From positions 1 through 6,327 of the forward strand of contig JAQUUF010000074.1 of NCBI GenBank assembly GCA_028693975.1: DNA of 6,327 nucleotides, given 5' to 3'. A program made the position numbers and the translations under genes. Shown here piece after piece: positions 1 through 6,327 of the stretch (position 1 is the first letter of the stretch; each line of letters begins with the position of its first letter). The notes beneath the pieces are model-generated. The model did no database searches. It saw only the letters and a program-made list of their open reading frames with translations, and was not told where the DNA came from. The DNA is from Acidaminococcaceae bacterium. Its GTDB lineage: Bacteria; Bacillota; Negativicutes; Acidaminococcales; Acidaminococcaceae.

Positions 1-1
1 T

Positions 2-907
2 ACCCATGTCGATGTTACTGACCCCAAGCTTACTGCCCTGAAGGCTATGCTGGAGCTGCGTGACGAAGTGAAAGAAACCTGTGATTTGCAGATTATCGCC
101 TTCCCACAAGAGGGTATGTATGCTTATCCCGGTGGCGATGAGCTAGTAGAAGAAGCTTGTAAGATGGGTGTAGATTTGGTGGGAGCTATTCCTCACTTTG
201 AATTCACCCGTGAAGACGGTGTCAAGAGTGTTAAGAAGGCTTTCGAATTAGCCGTTAAGTACAATAAGATGGTAGATATTCATTGTGATGAGACGGACGA
301 TGACCAATCTCGCTTCATTGAAGTGCTAGCCAGTGAGGCTTATCGCAATGGTATGGGTGAGCTTTCTACTGCCAGCCACACTTGCGCTATGGGCTCCTAC
401 AACAATGCTTATGCCTATAAGCTGTTCAAATTATTGGGGATGAGCAAAGTCAACTTTATCTCTTGCCCTACTGAAAACATTCATTTGCAAGGTCGTTTTG
501 ATGCTTATCCCAAGCGCCGTGGCTTAACTCGCGTGAAGGAATTGAACGAAGCTGGTATCAATGTTTGCTTTGCTCAGGATTCTATCTCTGACCCTTGGTA
601 TCCCGTTGGCAATGGTAATTTGATGAATGTCTTGGATGCAGGTATTCATATCGCTCAGATGATGAGTATTCCCGAAATCGAGAATGCTTTGGACTTGATT
701 ACCGTCAATGGTGCTAGAACCTTACATATTTTGGATGACTACGGTATCGAAGCAGGCAAGAGCGCTAACTTTATCGTACTTAATGCCAAAGGTGAGTTTG
801 AGGCAGTATGCGAGCGCGTGAACGTAGCTATGTCCATCCGCCGTGGCGAATGCCTCTTTGAACGTGCCCCGGAAGTAATCACTACTGCTAACAGTTTGCT
901 TAAATAA
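2..907 (+). CDS. codA: Cytosine deaminase, C-terminal 301 residues (5' end outside window)
   Basis: Metal-dependent amidohydrolase that hydrolyses cytosine to uracil and ammonia in pyrimidine salvage; cytosolic. The frame is open from base 2 and reads THVDVTDPKLTALKAML, so the ATG at 47 is internal. By comparison with E. coli CodA (427 aa, from memory), about 120 N-terminal residues are missing, including the HxH metal-binding pair. Visible landmarks, numbered from the first visible residue: AFPQEG with the substrate-contacting Gln at 36; GAIPHFEFTRE; HCDE at 94-97 (metal His and catalytic Glu); TASHT with the conserved His at 126; NIHLQGRFD and YPKRRG; and FAQDSISDPWYP with the metal Asp at 193. 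The residue after that Asp is Ser, where E. coli has Asp314. The C terminus ends about where E. coli CodA ends, so this end is intact. No ATA is used for Ile (0 of 19), unlike the uvr genes. A related amidohydrolase with a different amino-azine substrate is possible, but the overall match to CodA is close. Confidence 0.93.
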   Translation, partial: THVDVTDPKLTALKAMLELRDEVKETCDLQIIAFPQEGMYAYPGGDELVEEACKMGVDLVGAIPHFEFTREDGVKSVKKAFELAVKYNKMVDIHCDETDDDQSRFIEVLASEAYRNGMGELSTASHTCAMGSYNNAYAYKLFKLLGMSKVNFISCPTENIHLQGRFDAYPKRRGLTRVKELNEAGINVCFAQDSISDPWYPVGNGNLMNVLDAGIHIAQMMSIPEIENALDLITVNGARTLHILDDYGIEAGKSANFIVLNAKGEFEAVCERVNVAMSIRRGECLFERAPEVITTANSLLK

Positions 908-938
908 ACACTGATTTTAGCTGTATCCTAACAGTTTG
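888..938 (+). repeat. 11-bp direct repeat CTAACAGTTTG, two copies 40 bp apart
   Basis: CTAACAGTTTG occurs at 888-898, inside the last codons of codA, and again at 928-938 in the intergenic region. The start-to-start distance is exactly 40 bp, close to four helical turns. The bases between and after the copies do not otherwise match, so this is not an obvious tandem duplication of a longer unit. The second copy is also the left arm of the inverted repeat at 930-951. No function is assigned; chance or a binding site for a regulator are both possible. Confidence 0.55.
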
Positions 939-951
939 AGCCGCAACTGTT
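930..951. repeat. Inverted repeat AACAGTT-N8-AACTGTT
   Basis: A perfect 7-bp inverted repeat has arms at 930-936 and 945-951 and an 8-base spacer. A T-G pair at 929/952 could extend it in RNA. No T-run follows, so it is not an intrinsic terminator by itself. The right arm runs into the weak candidate -35 element at 950-955. That position would suit an operator, or a small 3' UTR hairpin of the codA transcript. It does not match the Gram-positive LexA consensus GAAC-N4-GTTC. Confidence 0.5.
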
Positions 952-977
952 GTGACAAAAGAGCATAAAATTATAAT
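950..977 (+). promoter_or_regulatory. Possible sigma-A/sigma-70 promoter upstream of the terminator (P1)
   Basis: A perfect TATAAT lies at 972-977. Sixteen bases upstream is TTGTGA (950-955), which matches TTGACA at four of six positions. Transcription would start near 984, inside the left arm of the terminator hairpin, so the RNA would carry a shortened hairpin at its extreme 5' end. The surrounding sequence is AT-rich, where a TATAAT can arise by chance. This is a weak inference, less convincing than the extended -10 at 1017-1025. Confidence 0.3.
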
Positions 978-1015
978 GGAGAAGATGGTTCTAATCAGAG
1001 CCATCTTTTCTTTTT
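978..1015 (+). terminator. Rho-independent terminator after codA
   Basis: The arms AAGATGGTTCT (982-992) and AGAGCCATCTT (997-1007) pair over 11 bp with one G-U pair, around a 4-base loop AATC. The 3' side continues TTCTTTTT to 1015, giving the U-tract. The stem can extend outward by a few more pairs (978-981 with 1008-1011) at the cost of the U-run. It lies about 70 nt after the codA stop and before the uvrB promoter candidate, so it should end the codA transcript and insulate the uvr cluster. Confidence 0.88.
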
Positions 1016-1016
1016 A

Positions 1017-1025
1017 TGGTATAAT
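1017..1025 (+). promoter_or_regulatory. Extended -10 promoter for the uvrBAC cluster (P2)
   Basis: TGGTATAAT is a perfect -10 hexamer (1020-1025) preceded by the TGn extension. The -35 position at 17-bp spacing (997-1002) reads AGAGCC, which is no match and lies in the terminator stem, so the promoter would rely on the extended -10. Transcription should start near 1032, leaving a leader of about 23 nt that contains the uvrB ribosome binding site. No GAAC-N4-GTTC LexA operator is visible from 908 to 1054, so SOS control by a classical Bacillus-type LexA is not supported here. Confidence 0.65.
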
Positions 1026-1054
1026 TATATATTACACATATATGAGAGGTTATT

Positions 1055-3046
1055 ATGGAATTTAAGATAAAAGCTCCTTTTGAGCCGGCCGGAGACCAGC
1101 CCGAAGCTATAGCAGAATTGGTGGAAGGTGTAGAAGATGGACTGCACACCCAAGTGCTGCTAGGTGCTACCGGCACAGGCAAAACTTATACAATTGCTCA
1201 GGTGATTAATAAGGTGCAACGACCGACGCTGGTCATTGCGCATAATAAGACTTTGGCAGCGCAATTAGCTAGCGAGCTCAAAGCTTTCTTCCCAGATAAT
1301 GCGGTAGAATATTTTGTGTCTTACTATGATTACTATCAACCAGAGGCCTATGTGCCCCAGACAGATACCTATATAGAAAAAGATTCCTCCATCAACGATG
1401 AGATTGATAAATTACGCCATAGTGCTACCAGTGCTTTGTTTGAGCGCCGTGATGTCATTATAGTAGCTAGCGTATCCTGTATTTATGGCTTAGGTGCCCC
1501 CAAGGATTACTATGATATGGTCTTGTCGCTGCGCTTGGGACAGACAATAGATAGGCAAGATATTCTGCGCAAATTGGTGGATATCCAATATACTCGTAAT
1601 GATATTGATTTTAAACGTGGAACCTTCAGGGTGCGCGGTGATGTGATTGAAGTAATTCCTGCCGGCTATGGTGAGAAGGCTATTCGCATTGAGCTCTTCG
1701 GCGATGAAGTGGATAGTCTGATGGAGATAGATGTTTTGACAGGGGAAATATTAGACAAACGTACTCATGTGGCAATTTTCCCCGCGTCTCACTATGTTAC
1801 CTCTAGAGATAATCTGGAGCGGGCCATGGAGGATATCAAGCAAGAATTGGCAGGGCGGTTGGCTTTGCTACACCAAGAAAACAAGTTGCTAGAGGCACAG
1901 CGCCTAGAGCAGAGGACTCGCTATGACTTGGAAATGATGCAGGAGATGGGGTATTGCAGCGGGATAGAGAACTATTCTCGTCATCTAACGAAGCGCCGGC
2001 CGGGGGAGCCTCCTTTTACTCTGGTGAATTACTTTCCCGAAGATTTTCTCTTGGTGGTGGATGAGTGTCATGTGACACTGCCGCAAATAAGGGCGATGTT
2101 TGCCGGGGACAGGTCGCGCAAGCAGATGCTGGTGGATTACGGTTTCAGATTGCCTTCTGCTTTTGACAATAGACCCTTGACCTTCGATGAGTTCCAGGCA
2201 CAACGTGGTCAGGCTATCTATGTATCGGCTACGCCCAGTGACTACGAATTAGGCGAAGCTGATGCCGTTGTGGAGCAGATTATACGACCGACGGGATTAT
2301 TGGACCCACAGATTGAAGTGCGTCCCATTAAGGGACAGATAGATGACCTCTTAGGTGAGATTCACAAGGTGGCCAAAGCAGGCGAGCGGGTATTGGTAAC
2401 GACCCTGACTAAGAAAATGGCCGAGGACTTGACTGATTATCTGGAAAAAGCCGGCGTACGGGTGCGCTATCTACATTCTGATATAGTCACTATTGAGCGT
2501 GCCGAGATTATTCATGATTTGCGAGCAGGGGTGTTTGATGTCCTGGTGGGTATTAACCTCTTGCGTGAAGGACTGGATTTGCCGGAAGTATCCTTGATTA
2601 CTATCTTAGATGCTGACAAAGAAGGCTTCTTACGCAGCGATACAGCGATGATTCAGACTATTGGACGTGCAGCCCGCAATGCCCATGGACGTGTCATTAT
2701 GTATGCCGATAGGATGACGGGTTCTATGCAACGCGCTATAGATGAGACGAACAGACGGCGCAGCTTGCAGGAAGCTTATAATAAGCAGCATGGTATTACC
2801 CCTAAGACCATTGAGAAGCAAGTGCGAGACCTCATTAGGCTGACTAAGGTGGCTGAAGAGGATTTGACGGTTAACTATGGCAAGAAGACCGTACAAAAGG
2901 CTTCGCATAAGGCCCTAACCAAAATGGCCAAAGAGCTGACGCAGAAGATGCAGGCAGCGGCCAAGGAACTGGATTTTGAGCGAGCCGCAGAATATAGAGA
3001 TAGATTGATTGTTGTCAAGGGAGAATTGGGGCAGAAACTGAAATGA
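1055..3046 (+). CDS. uvrB: UvrABC system protein B (excinuclease subunit B, damage verification)
   Basis: DNA-damage verifying subunit of nucleotide excision repair. UvrA loads it at lesions; it probes one strand behind a beta-hairpin and recruits UvrC. The length of 663 aa is typical (E. coli 673). The start is set by AGAGGT at 1045-1050, five bases after its GAGG core to the ATG, and by the family-like N terminus. Landmarks: Walker A GATGTGKT 37-44; Tyr-rich hairpin from YDYYQPEAY to SSIND 91-115; motif II DECH 336-339; GDRSRK 351-356 and YGFRLPSA.DNRPL; YVSATP 389-394; LHSDI 473-477; NLLREGLDLPEV 501-512; motif VI QTIGRAARN 534-542; C-terminal UVR coiled coil about 626-655, ending FERAAEYRDRL. 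The usual motif II is DESH; here Ser is replaced by Cys338. It is the first gene of the cluster and overlaps uvrA by 4 nt. Confidence 0.98.
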   Translation: MEFKIKAPFEPAGDQPEAIAELVEGVEDGLHTQVLLGATGTGKTYTIAQVINKVQRPTLVIAHNKTLAAQLASELKAFFPDNAVEYFVSYYDYYQPEAYVPQTDTYIEKDSSINDEIDKLRHSATSALFERRDVIIVASVSCIYGLGAPKDYYDMVLSLRLGQTIDRQDILRKLVDIQYTRNDIDFKRGTFRVRGDVIEVIPAGYGEKAIRIELFGDEVDSLMEIDVLTGEILDKRTHVAIFPASHYVTSRDNLERAMEDIKQELAGRLALLHQENKLLEAQRLEQRTRYDLEMMQEMGYCSGIENYSRHLTKRRPGEPPFTLVNYFPEDFLLVVDECHVTLPQIRAMFAGDRSRKQMLVDYGFRLPSAFDNRPLTFDEFQAQRGQAIYVSATPSDYELGEADAVVEQIIRPTGLLDPQIEVRPIKGQIDDLLGEIHKVAKAGERVLVTTLTKKMAEDLTDYLEKAGVRVRYLHSDIVTIERAEIIHDLRAGVFDVLVGINLLREGLDLPEVSLITILDADKEGFLRSDTAMIQTIGRAARNAHGRVIMYADRMTGSMQRAIDETNRRRSLQEAYNKQHGITPKTIEKQVRDLIRLTKVAEEDLTVNYGKKTVQKASHKALTKMAKELTQKMQAAAKELDFERAAEYRDRLIVVKGELGQKLK

Positions 3047-5868
3047 GAGATGAAAATTTAATTATTAAAGGTGCTAGACAGCATAATTTAAAAAACATAA
3101 CGGTAGAAATACCTCGTAACAAGCTAGTAGTTATTACGGGGCTCAGTGGTAGCGGTAAGTCTTCTTTGGCTTTTGATACCATCTATGCCGAAGGACAAAG
3201 ACGCTATGTAGAGTCTTTGTCGGCTTATGCACGCCAGTTCTTGGGACAGATGGATAAGCCCGATGTGGATTATATTGAGGGCTTGAGCCCGGCTATTTCT
3301 ATTGACCAAAAGACTACCAGCCGCAATCCGCGCTCTACGGTAGGCACGGTGACGGAGATTTATGATTACTTGCGTTTGCTTTTTGCACGTATCGGTATAC
3401 CTCATTGCCCCAATTGCGGCAAGGTCATAGAAAAACAATCAGTGGAGCAGATAGCCGATAGTGTTCTAGCCTTGCCCAGTGGTACTAAGTTTATGATTAT
3501 GGCACCGCTTATCTGGGGACGCAAGGGAGAGCATAAGAATATTTTTGAAAATGCTCGCAAGGCCGGTTATGTACGGGTATGGGTGGATGGAGCCATGCAT
3601 ACGTTGGATGAGGAATTTACCCTAGACAAGAAGAAAAAGCATTATATTTCTGTGGTGATAGATAGATTAGTCGTGCGTGAGGGTATGAGCCAAAGGCTGA
3701 CAGATTCCTTGGAGACGGCACTGAATTTGTCCGAGGGCATAGTGGAGATTAAAGAAGTAGACGGTGCCAGCCATGTGTATAGTGAGCATTTTGCTTGTAG
3801 TGAGTGTGGTATTAGCCTGCCAGAGATAGAGCCGCGACTCTTTTCTTTCAATGCTCCCTATGGTGCTTGTCCTACTTGTACCGGTCTAGGTATGAATATG
3901 GAATTTGATTTGGATTTGATTATACCCGACAAAAACAAGCCTTTTAATGAAGGTGCAATTGCTGCTGTGAGTTCTAACGCCGACTCTTATTTCCTCAAGC
4001 AGTTTGCTGCGGTTTTGGCTATGCGTGGCCTGAGCCTAGAGAATACCTGGCGTGAAGTACCCAAAAAAGTCCAAAAAGAATTGTTGGAAGGTGTGCCCAA
4101 CGAGCAGATTTCGTTCTACTATACTAATCTCATGGGAGAGACTAAGCTGCATACCGCTGCTTTTGAAGGGATTATTCCTATCCTAGAGCGACGGCATCGT
4201 GAATCTATGAGTGAAGCACAACGCTTGGACTATGAGACCTTTATGACGGCAACTCCCTGTCCTACTTGCCATGGTGCCAGACTCAAGCCCGAGGTACTGG
4301 CTATTACAGTTGGCGATAAGAATATCCAGCAAGTGACAGCTATGACCGTGCGAGAAGCGGTAGCCTTTTTTGAGCAGTTGAGCTTGACTAAACGACAAGA
4401 ATTAATAGCGCATCAAGTATTAAAGGAAATCTTGGCGCGTTTGAACTTCCTTAATAATGTGGGCTTGGATTATCTGACCTTAGATAGAGCTGCAGGGACT
4501 TTGTCCGGCGGCGAAGCTCAGCGTATTCGTTTGGCGACCCAGATTGGCTCGGGACTGGTAGGGGTGCTGTATATCCTAGATGAGCCTAGTATTGGCTTGC
4601 ATCAAAGAGATAATGGCAAGCTCTTAGAGACGCTAAAGAATTTGCGCGATTTGGGCAATACCCTGATTGTAGTGGAGCATGACGAAGAAACCATGTATGC
4701 TGCTGATGAAATTATTGATATTGGGCCAGGGGCTGGAGAGCATGGCGGCGAGGTCGTGGCTCAAGGCTCGGTGGAGGTAATCAAAAATTCTCCTAATTCT
4801 ATTACGGGGCAGTATCTAAGTGGTAAGAAAAAAATAGCGGTACCGCAAGAGCGGCGCCAAGGTAATGGCAAGAGGCTTACTATCAAGGGAGCTTCTGCCA
4901 ATAATCTTAAGAATATCACAGTGGCTTTTCCTTTGGGCGTACTTACCGTAGTCACTGGAGTCAGTGGTAGCGGCAAGAGTACCCTAGTTAATGATATTCT
5001 CTATCAGGCTCTGGCGGTCAAACTGCACGGTGCTAGGTTGCGACCCGGTAAGTATGACAAAATTTTGGGGCTTAATAATATTGATAAAGTCATTGATATT
5101 GACCAATCCCCTATTGGCAGGACGCCACGTTCCAATCCAGCGACTTATACCGGTGTGTTTGACTATATCCGCACTTTGTTCAGTGTCACTAATGAAGCCA
5201 AAATTCGCGGCTACAAACCAGGACGTTTTAGCTTCAATGTGAAGGGTGGACGCTGTGAAGCTTGTAATGGTGATGGGGTCAACAAAATAGAAATGAATTT
5301 CTTGCCTGATGTGTATGTGCCTTGCGAGGTGTGCAAGGGAGCAAGATATAATAGAGAAACTCTGGAAGTGCATTACAAAGGTAAGAGTATCGCCCAGGTG
5401 CTGGATATGACAGTCACAGAAGCTGTAGAGTTTTTTCAGAACCAAGAAAGAATTAGACGCAAGCTGGCGGTGCTGGAGGATGTTGGTTTGGGCTATATAC
5501 ACTTGGGACAAGCCGCTACGACTCTCTCGGGTGGCGAAGCCCAAAGAGTGAAGTTAGCCACAGAGTTGTCCAAGCGCAGTACCGGCAAGACTTTGTATAT
5601 CTTAGACGAGCCCACAACGGGCTTGCATATCGCCGATGTGCACAAATTATTGGAAGTACTGCAACGATTGGTGGACGGTGGCGATACGGTTATCGTTATT
5701 GAGCATAATCTGGATGTCATCAAAACCGCCGATTATCTAGTGGACTTAGGACCTGAGGGCGGTGACAGAGGCGGCACTATTGTAGCGGAAGGTACACCGG
5801 AGGAAGTGGCACAAGTTAAGGAGTCTTACACAGGTCACTATCTCAAAGAAATTTTGGCGCAGAAGTAG
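3043..5868 (+). CDS. uvrA: UvrABC system protein A (excinuclease ATPase subunit, damage recognition)
   Basis: Dimeric ABC-class ATPase that finds lesions and hands DNA to UvrB. The 941 aa are full length (E. coli 940). Two ABC halves are complete. First: Walker A GLSGSGKS 33-40, signature LSGGEAQR 487-494, Walker B YILDEP with D513/E514, H-loop VVEHD 543-547. Second: Walker A GVSGSGKS 639-646, signature 828-835, Walker B with D855/E856, H-loop VIEHN 885-889. Cys pairs are at 122/125, 252/255, 276/279 and 406/409, plus the C-terminal zinc finger C738/C741/C761/C764 (C-x2-C-x19-C-x2-C). The UvrB-binding and insertion regions lie roughly at 120-400. The start ATG overlaps the uvrB stop as ATGA. 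Only a weak G-rich element (GGGG at 3028-3031) precedes it, which suggests translation coupled to uvrB. No key residue is missing. Confidence 0.98.
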   Translation: MRDENLIIKGARQHNLKNITVEIPRNKLVVITGLSGSGKSSLAFDTIYAEGQRRYVESLSAYARQFLGQMDKPDVDYIEGLSPAISIDQKTTSRNPRSTVGTVTEIYDYLRLLFARIGIPHCPNCGKVIEKQSVEQIADSVLALPSGTKFMIMAPLIWGRKGEHKNIFENARKAGYVRVWVDGAMHTLDEEFTLDKKKKHYISVVIDRLVVREGMSQRLTDSLETALNLSEGIVEIKEVDGASHVYSEHFACSECGISLPEIEPRLFSFNAPYGACPTCTGLGMNMEFDLDLIIPDKNKPFNEGAIAAVSSNADSYFLKQFAAVLAMRGLSLENTWREVPKKVQKELLEGVPNEQISFYYTNLMGETKLHTAAFEGIIPILERRHRESMSEAQRLDYETFMTATPCPTCHGARLKPEVLAITVGDKNIQQVTAMTVREAVAFFEQLSLTKRQELIAHQVLKEILARLNFLNNVGLDYLTLDRAAGTLSGGEAQRIRLATQIGSGLVGVLYILDEPSIGLHQRDNGKLLETLKNLRDLGNTLIVVEHDEETMYAADEIIDIGPGAGEHGGEVVAQGSVEVIKNSPNSITGQYLSGKKKIAVPQERRQGNGKRLTIKGASANNLKNITVAFPLGVLTVVTGVSGSGKSTLVNDILYQALAVKLHGARLRPGKYDKILGLNNIDKVIDIDQSPIGRTPRSNPATYTGVFDYIRTLFSVTNEAKIRGYKPGRFSFNVKGGRCEACNGDGVNKIEMNFLPDVYVPCEVCKGARYNRETLEVHYKGKSIAQVLDMTVTEAVEFFQNQERIRRKLAVLEDVGLGYIHLGQAATTLSGGEAQRVKLATELSKRSTGKTLYILDEPTTGLHIADVHKLLEVLQRLVDGGDTVIVIEHNLDVIKTADYLVDLGPEGGDRGGTIVAEGTPEEVAQVKESYTGHYLKEILAQK

Positions 5869-5871
5869 GAG
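5867..5871 (+). promoter_or_regulatory. uvrC ribosome binding site overlapping the uvrA stop codon
   Basis: AGGAG starts within the uvrA TAG stop (5866-5868) and ends five bases before the uvrC ATG at 5877. It fixes that ATG as the start; the next ATG at 5881 is out of frame. Unlike uvrA, uvrC therefore has its own good Shine-Dalgarno sequence. Confidence 0.8.
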
Positions 5872-5876
5872 TAGCT

Positions 5877-6327
5877 ATGAATGAATCACTAGCGGCGACG
5901 CTGGCTGTATTACCTAATAAACCAGGTGTGTATATCATGCGTGATGTACATGGCAAAATAATCTATGTAGGCAAGGCGATAATTCTCAAGAATAGGGTGC
6001 GTAGTTATTTTCGTCCCACGGCACAATTATTGCCCAAAGTAAGAGTATTGGTGTCCAAGGTGGATAGTCTGGAAACCATTGTAACGGCTAATGAGATGGA
6101 AGCTCTAGTGCTGGAGTGTAATTTGATTAAGCAGTATCGTCCTCGCTACAACATAAGCCTCAAGGACGACAAAAGCTATCCTTATCTCAAAGTAACAATA
6201 CAAGAGGAATTTCCACGTGTCTATGTAACGCGACATTTGGCTAAGGACGGTGCGCGTTACTTCGGACCTTATCCTGATGCGGGGGCTTTGCACACGGTGG
6301 TGCAGATTATCCGTGCAGCTTTCCCCT
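5877..6327 (+). CDS. uvrC: UvrABC system protein C (excinuclease nuclease subunit), N-terminal 150 codons
   Basis: Dual-incision nuclease of nucleotide excision repair. Its N-terminal GIY-YIG domain makes the 3' cut and a C-terminal RNase H-like domain makes the 5' cut; only the first is inside the window. Visible: NKPGVYIMRD 14-23 and IIYVGKA 28-34 (the GIY and YIG halves, with Tyr30 and Lys33); LKNRVRSYF 37-45 with Arg40; TANEMEALVLE 70-80 with Glu80 at the place of the metal-binding Glu; NLIKQYRPRYNISLKDDKSYPY; and RYFGPYPDAG 127-136. Residues 35-36 are Ile-Ile in GKAIILKNRV, where many family members have Lys plus a polar residue. The gene starts 8 nt after uvrA with no terminator between, so it should share the uvrBA transcript. 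The end is cut by the window edge, with no frameshift up to that point. Confidence 0.97.
   Translation, partial: MNESLAATLAVLPNKPGVYIMRDVHGKIIYVGKAIILKNRVRSYFRPTAQLLPKVRVLVSKVDSLETIVTANEMEALVLECNLIKQYRPRYNISLKDDKSYPYLKVTIQEEFPRVYVTRHLAKDGARYFGPYPDAGALHTVVQIIRAAFP

Noticed and set aside
47..907. ATG at 47 as the true start of a short 286-aa amidohydrolase
   Set aside because: The frame is open upstream and reads the conserved CodA segment THVDVTDPKLTALKA, so the gene begins before the window.
1042..1065. Seven-codon reading frame (MRGYYGI, stop TAA) overlapping the uvrB start
   Set aside because: It has no ribosome binding site, would begin about 10 nt from the likely transcript start, and its first bases are the uvrB Shine-Dalgarno itself.
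3050..3052. Alternative ATG at 3050 for uvrA
   Set aside because: It is out of frame with uvrA; the ATG at 3043 gives the family-typical N terminus RDENLIIKGARQHNLKNI.
3143..4973. 13-base direct repeat TCAGTGGTAGCGG at 3143-3155 and 4961-4973
   Set aside because: It encodes the two Walker A loops of UvrA and is explained by the internal ABC duplication of the protein, not by a DNA element.
4984..5544. 186-codon open frame on the - strand opposite the second half of uvrA
   Set aside because: uvrA is complete and strongly conserved here, and the antisense protein has no recognisable family; it is a shadow of uvrA codon use.
1..6327. Search for mobile elements, CRISPR arrays, tRNA/rRNA genes or a new defence-like system
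   Set aside because: Nearly all of the window is explained by codA and uvrBAC; the 147-base intergenic region is too short for such a system and shows only repeats, a terminator and promoter elements.

Overview
The window looks like an ordinary chromosomal stretch of a bacterium, probably from the Bacillota. The evidence is the uvrB-uvrA-uvrC order on one strand, tight stop/start packing, AGGAG- and GAGG-type ribosome binding sites, and a mid-range GC content judged by eye. A Negativicutes-type genome (Phascolarctobacterium/Acidaminococcus-like) is a tentative guess from protein style, not shown by the sequence. All genes are on the + strand.

Layout: 2-907 is the 3' part of a cytosine deaminase gene (codA), whose 5' end lies before the window. 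908-1054 is the only real intergenic region. It holds an AACAGTT inverted repeat, one arm of which also repeats inside the end of codA. It also holds a strong intrinsic terminator and two TATAAT boxes, the second an extended -10 element just before uvrB. 1055-3046 is uvrB, 3043-5868 is uvrA (ATGA overlap with uvrB), and 5877 to the window end is the first 150 codons of uvrC.

Function: UvrA, UvrB and UvrC together form the bacterial nucleotide excision repair machine. UvrA finds the lesion and loads UvrB, UvrB verifies the damage, and UvrC cuts on both sides. Here the three genes form one cluster with 4-nt overlapping or 8-nt spaced junctions, so they are probably co-transcribed. codA belongs to pyrimidine salvage and is separated from the cluster by a terminator. 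Its codon use also differs: no ATA among 19 Ile codons, against 13 of 47 in uvrB.

I found no mobile element, CRISPR array, RNA gene or new defence-like system. The points worth a second look are small: the repeat/promoter/terminator arrangement before uvrB, the absence of a classical Gram-positive LexA box there, DECH in place of the usual DESH in UvrB motif II, and Ser at the substrate-facing position after the metal-binding Asp in CodA.
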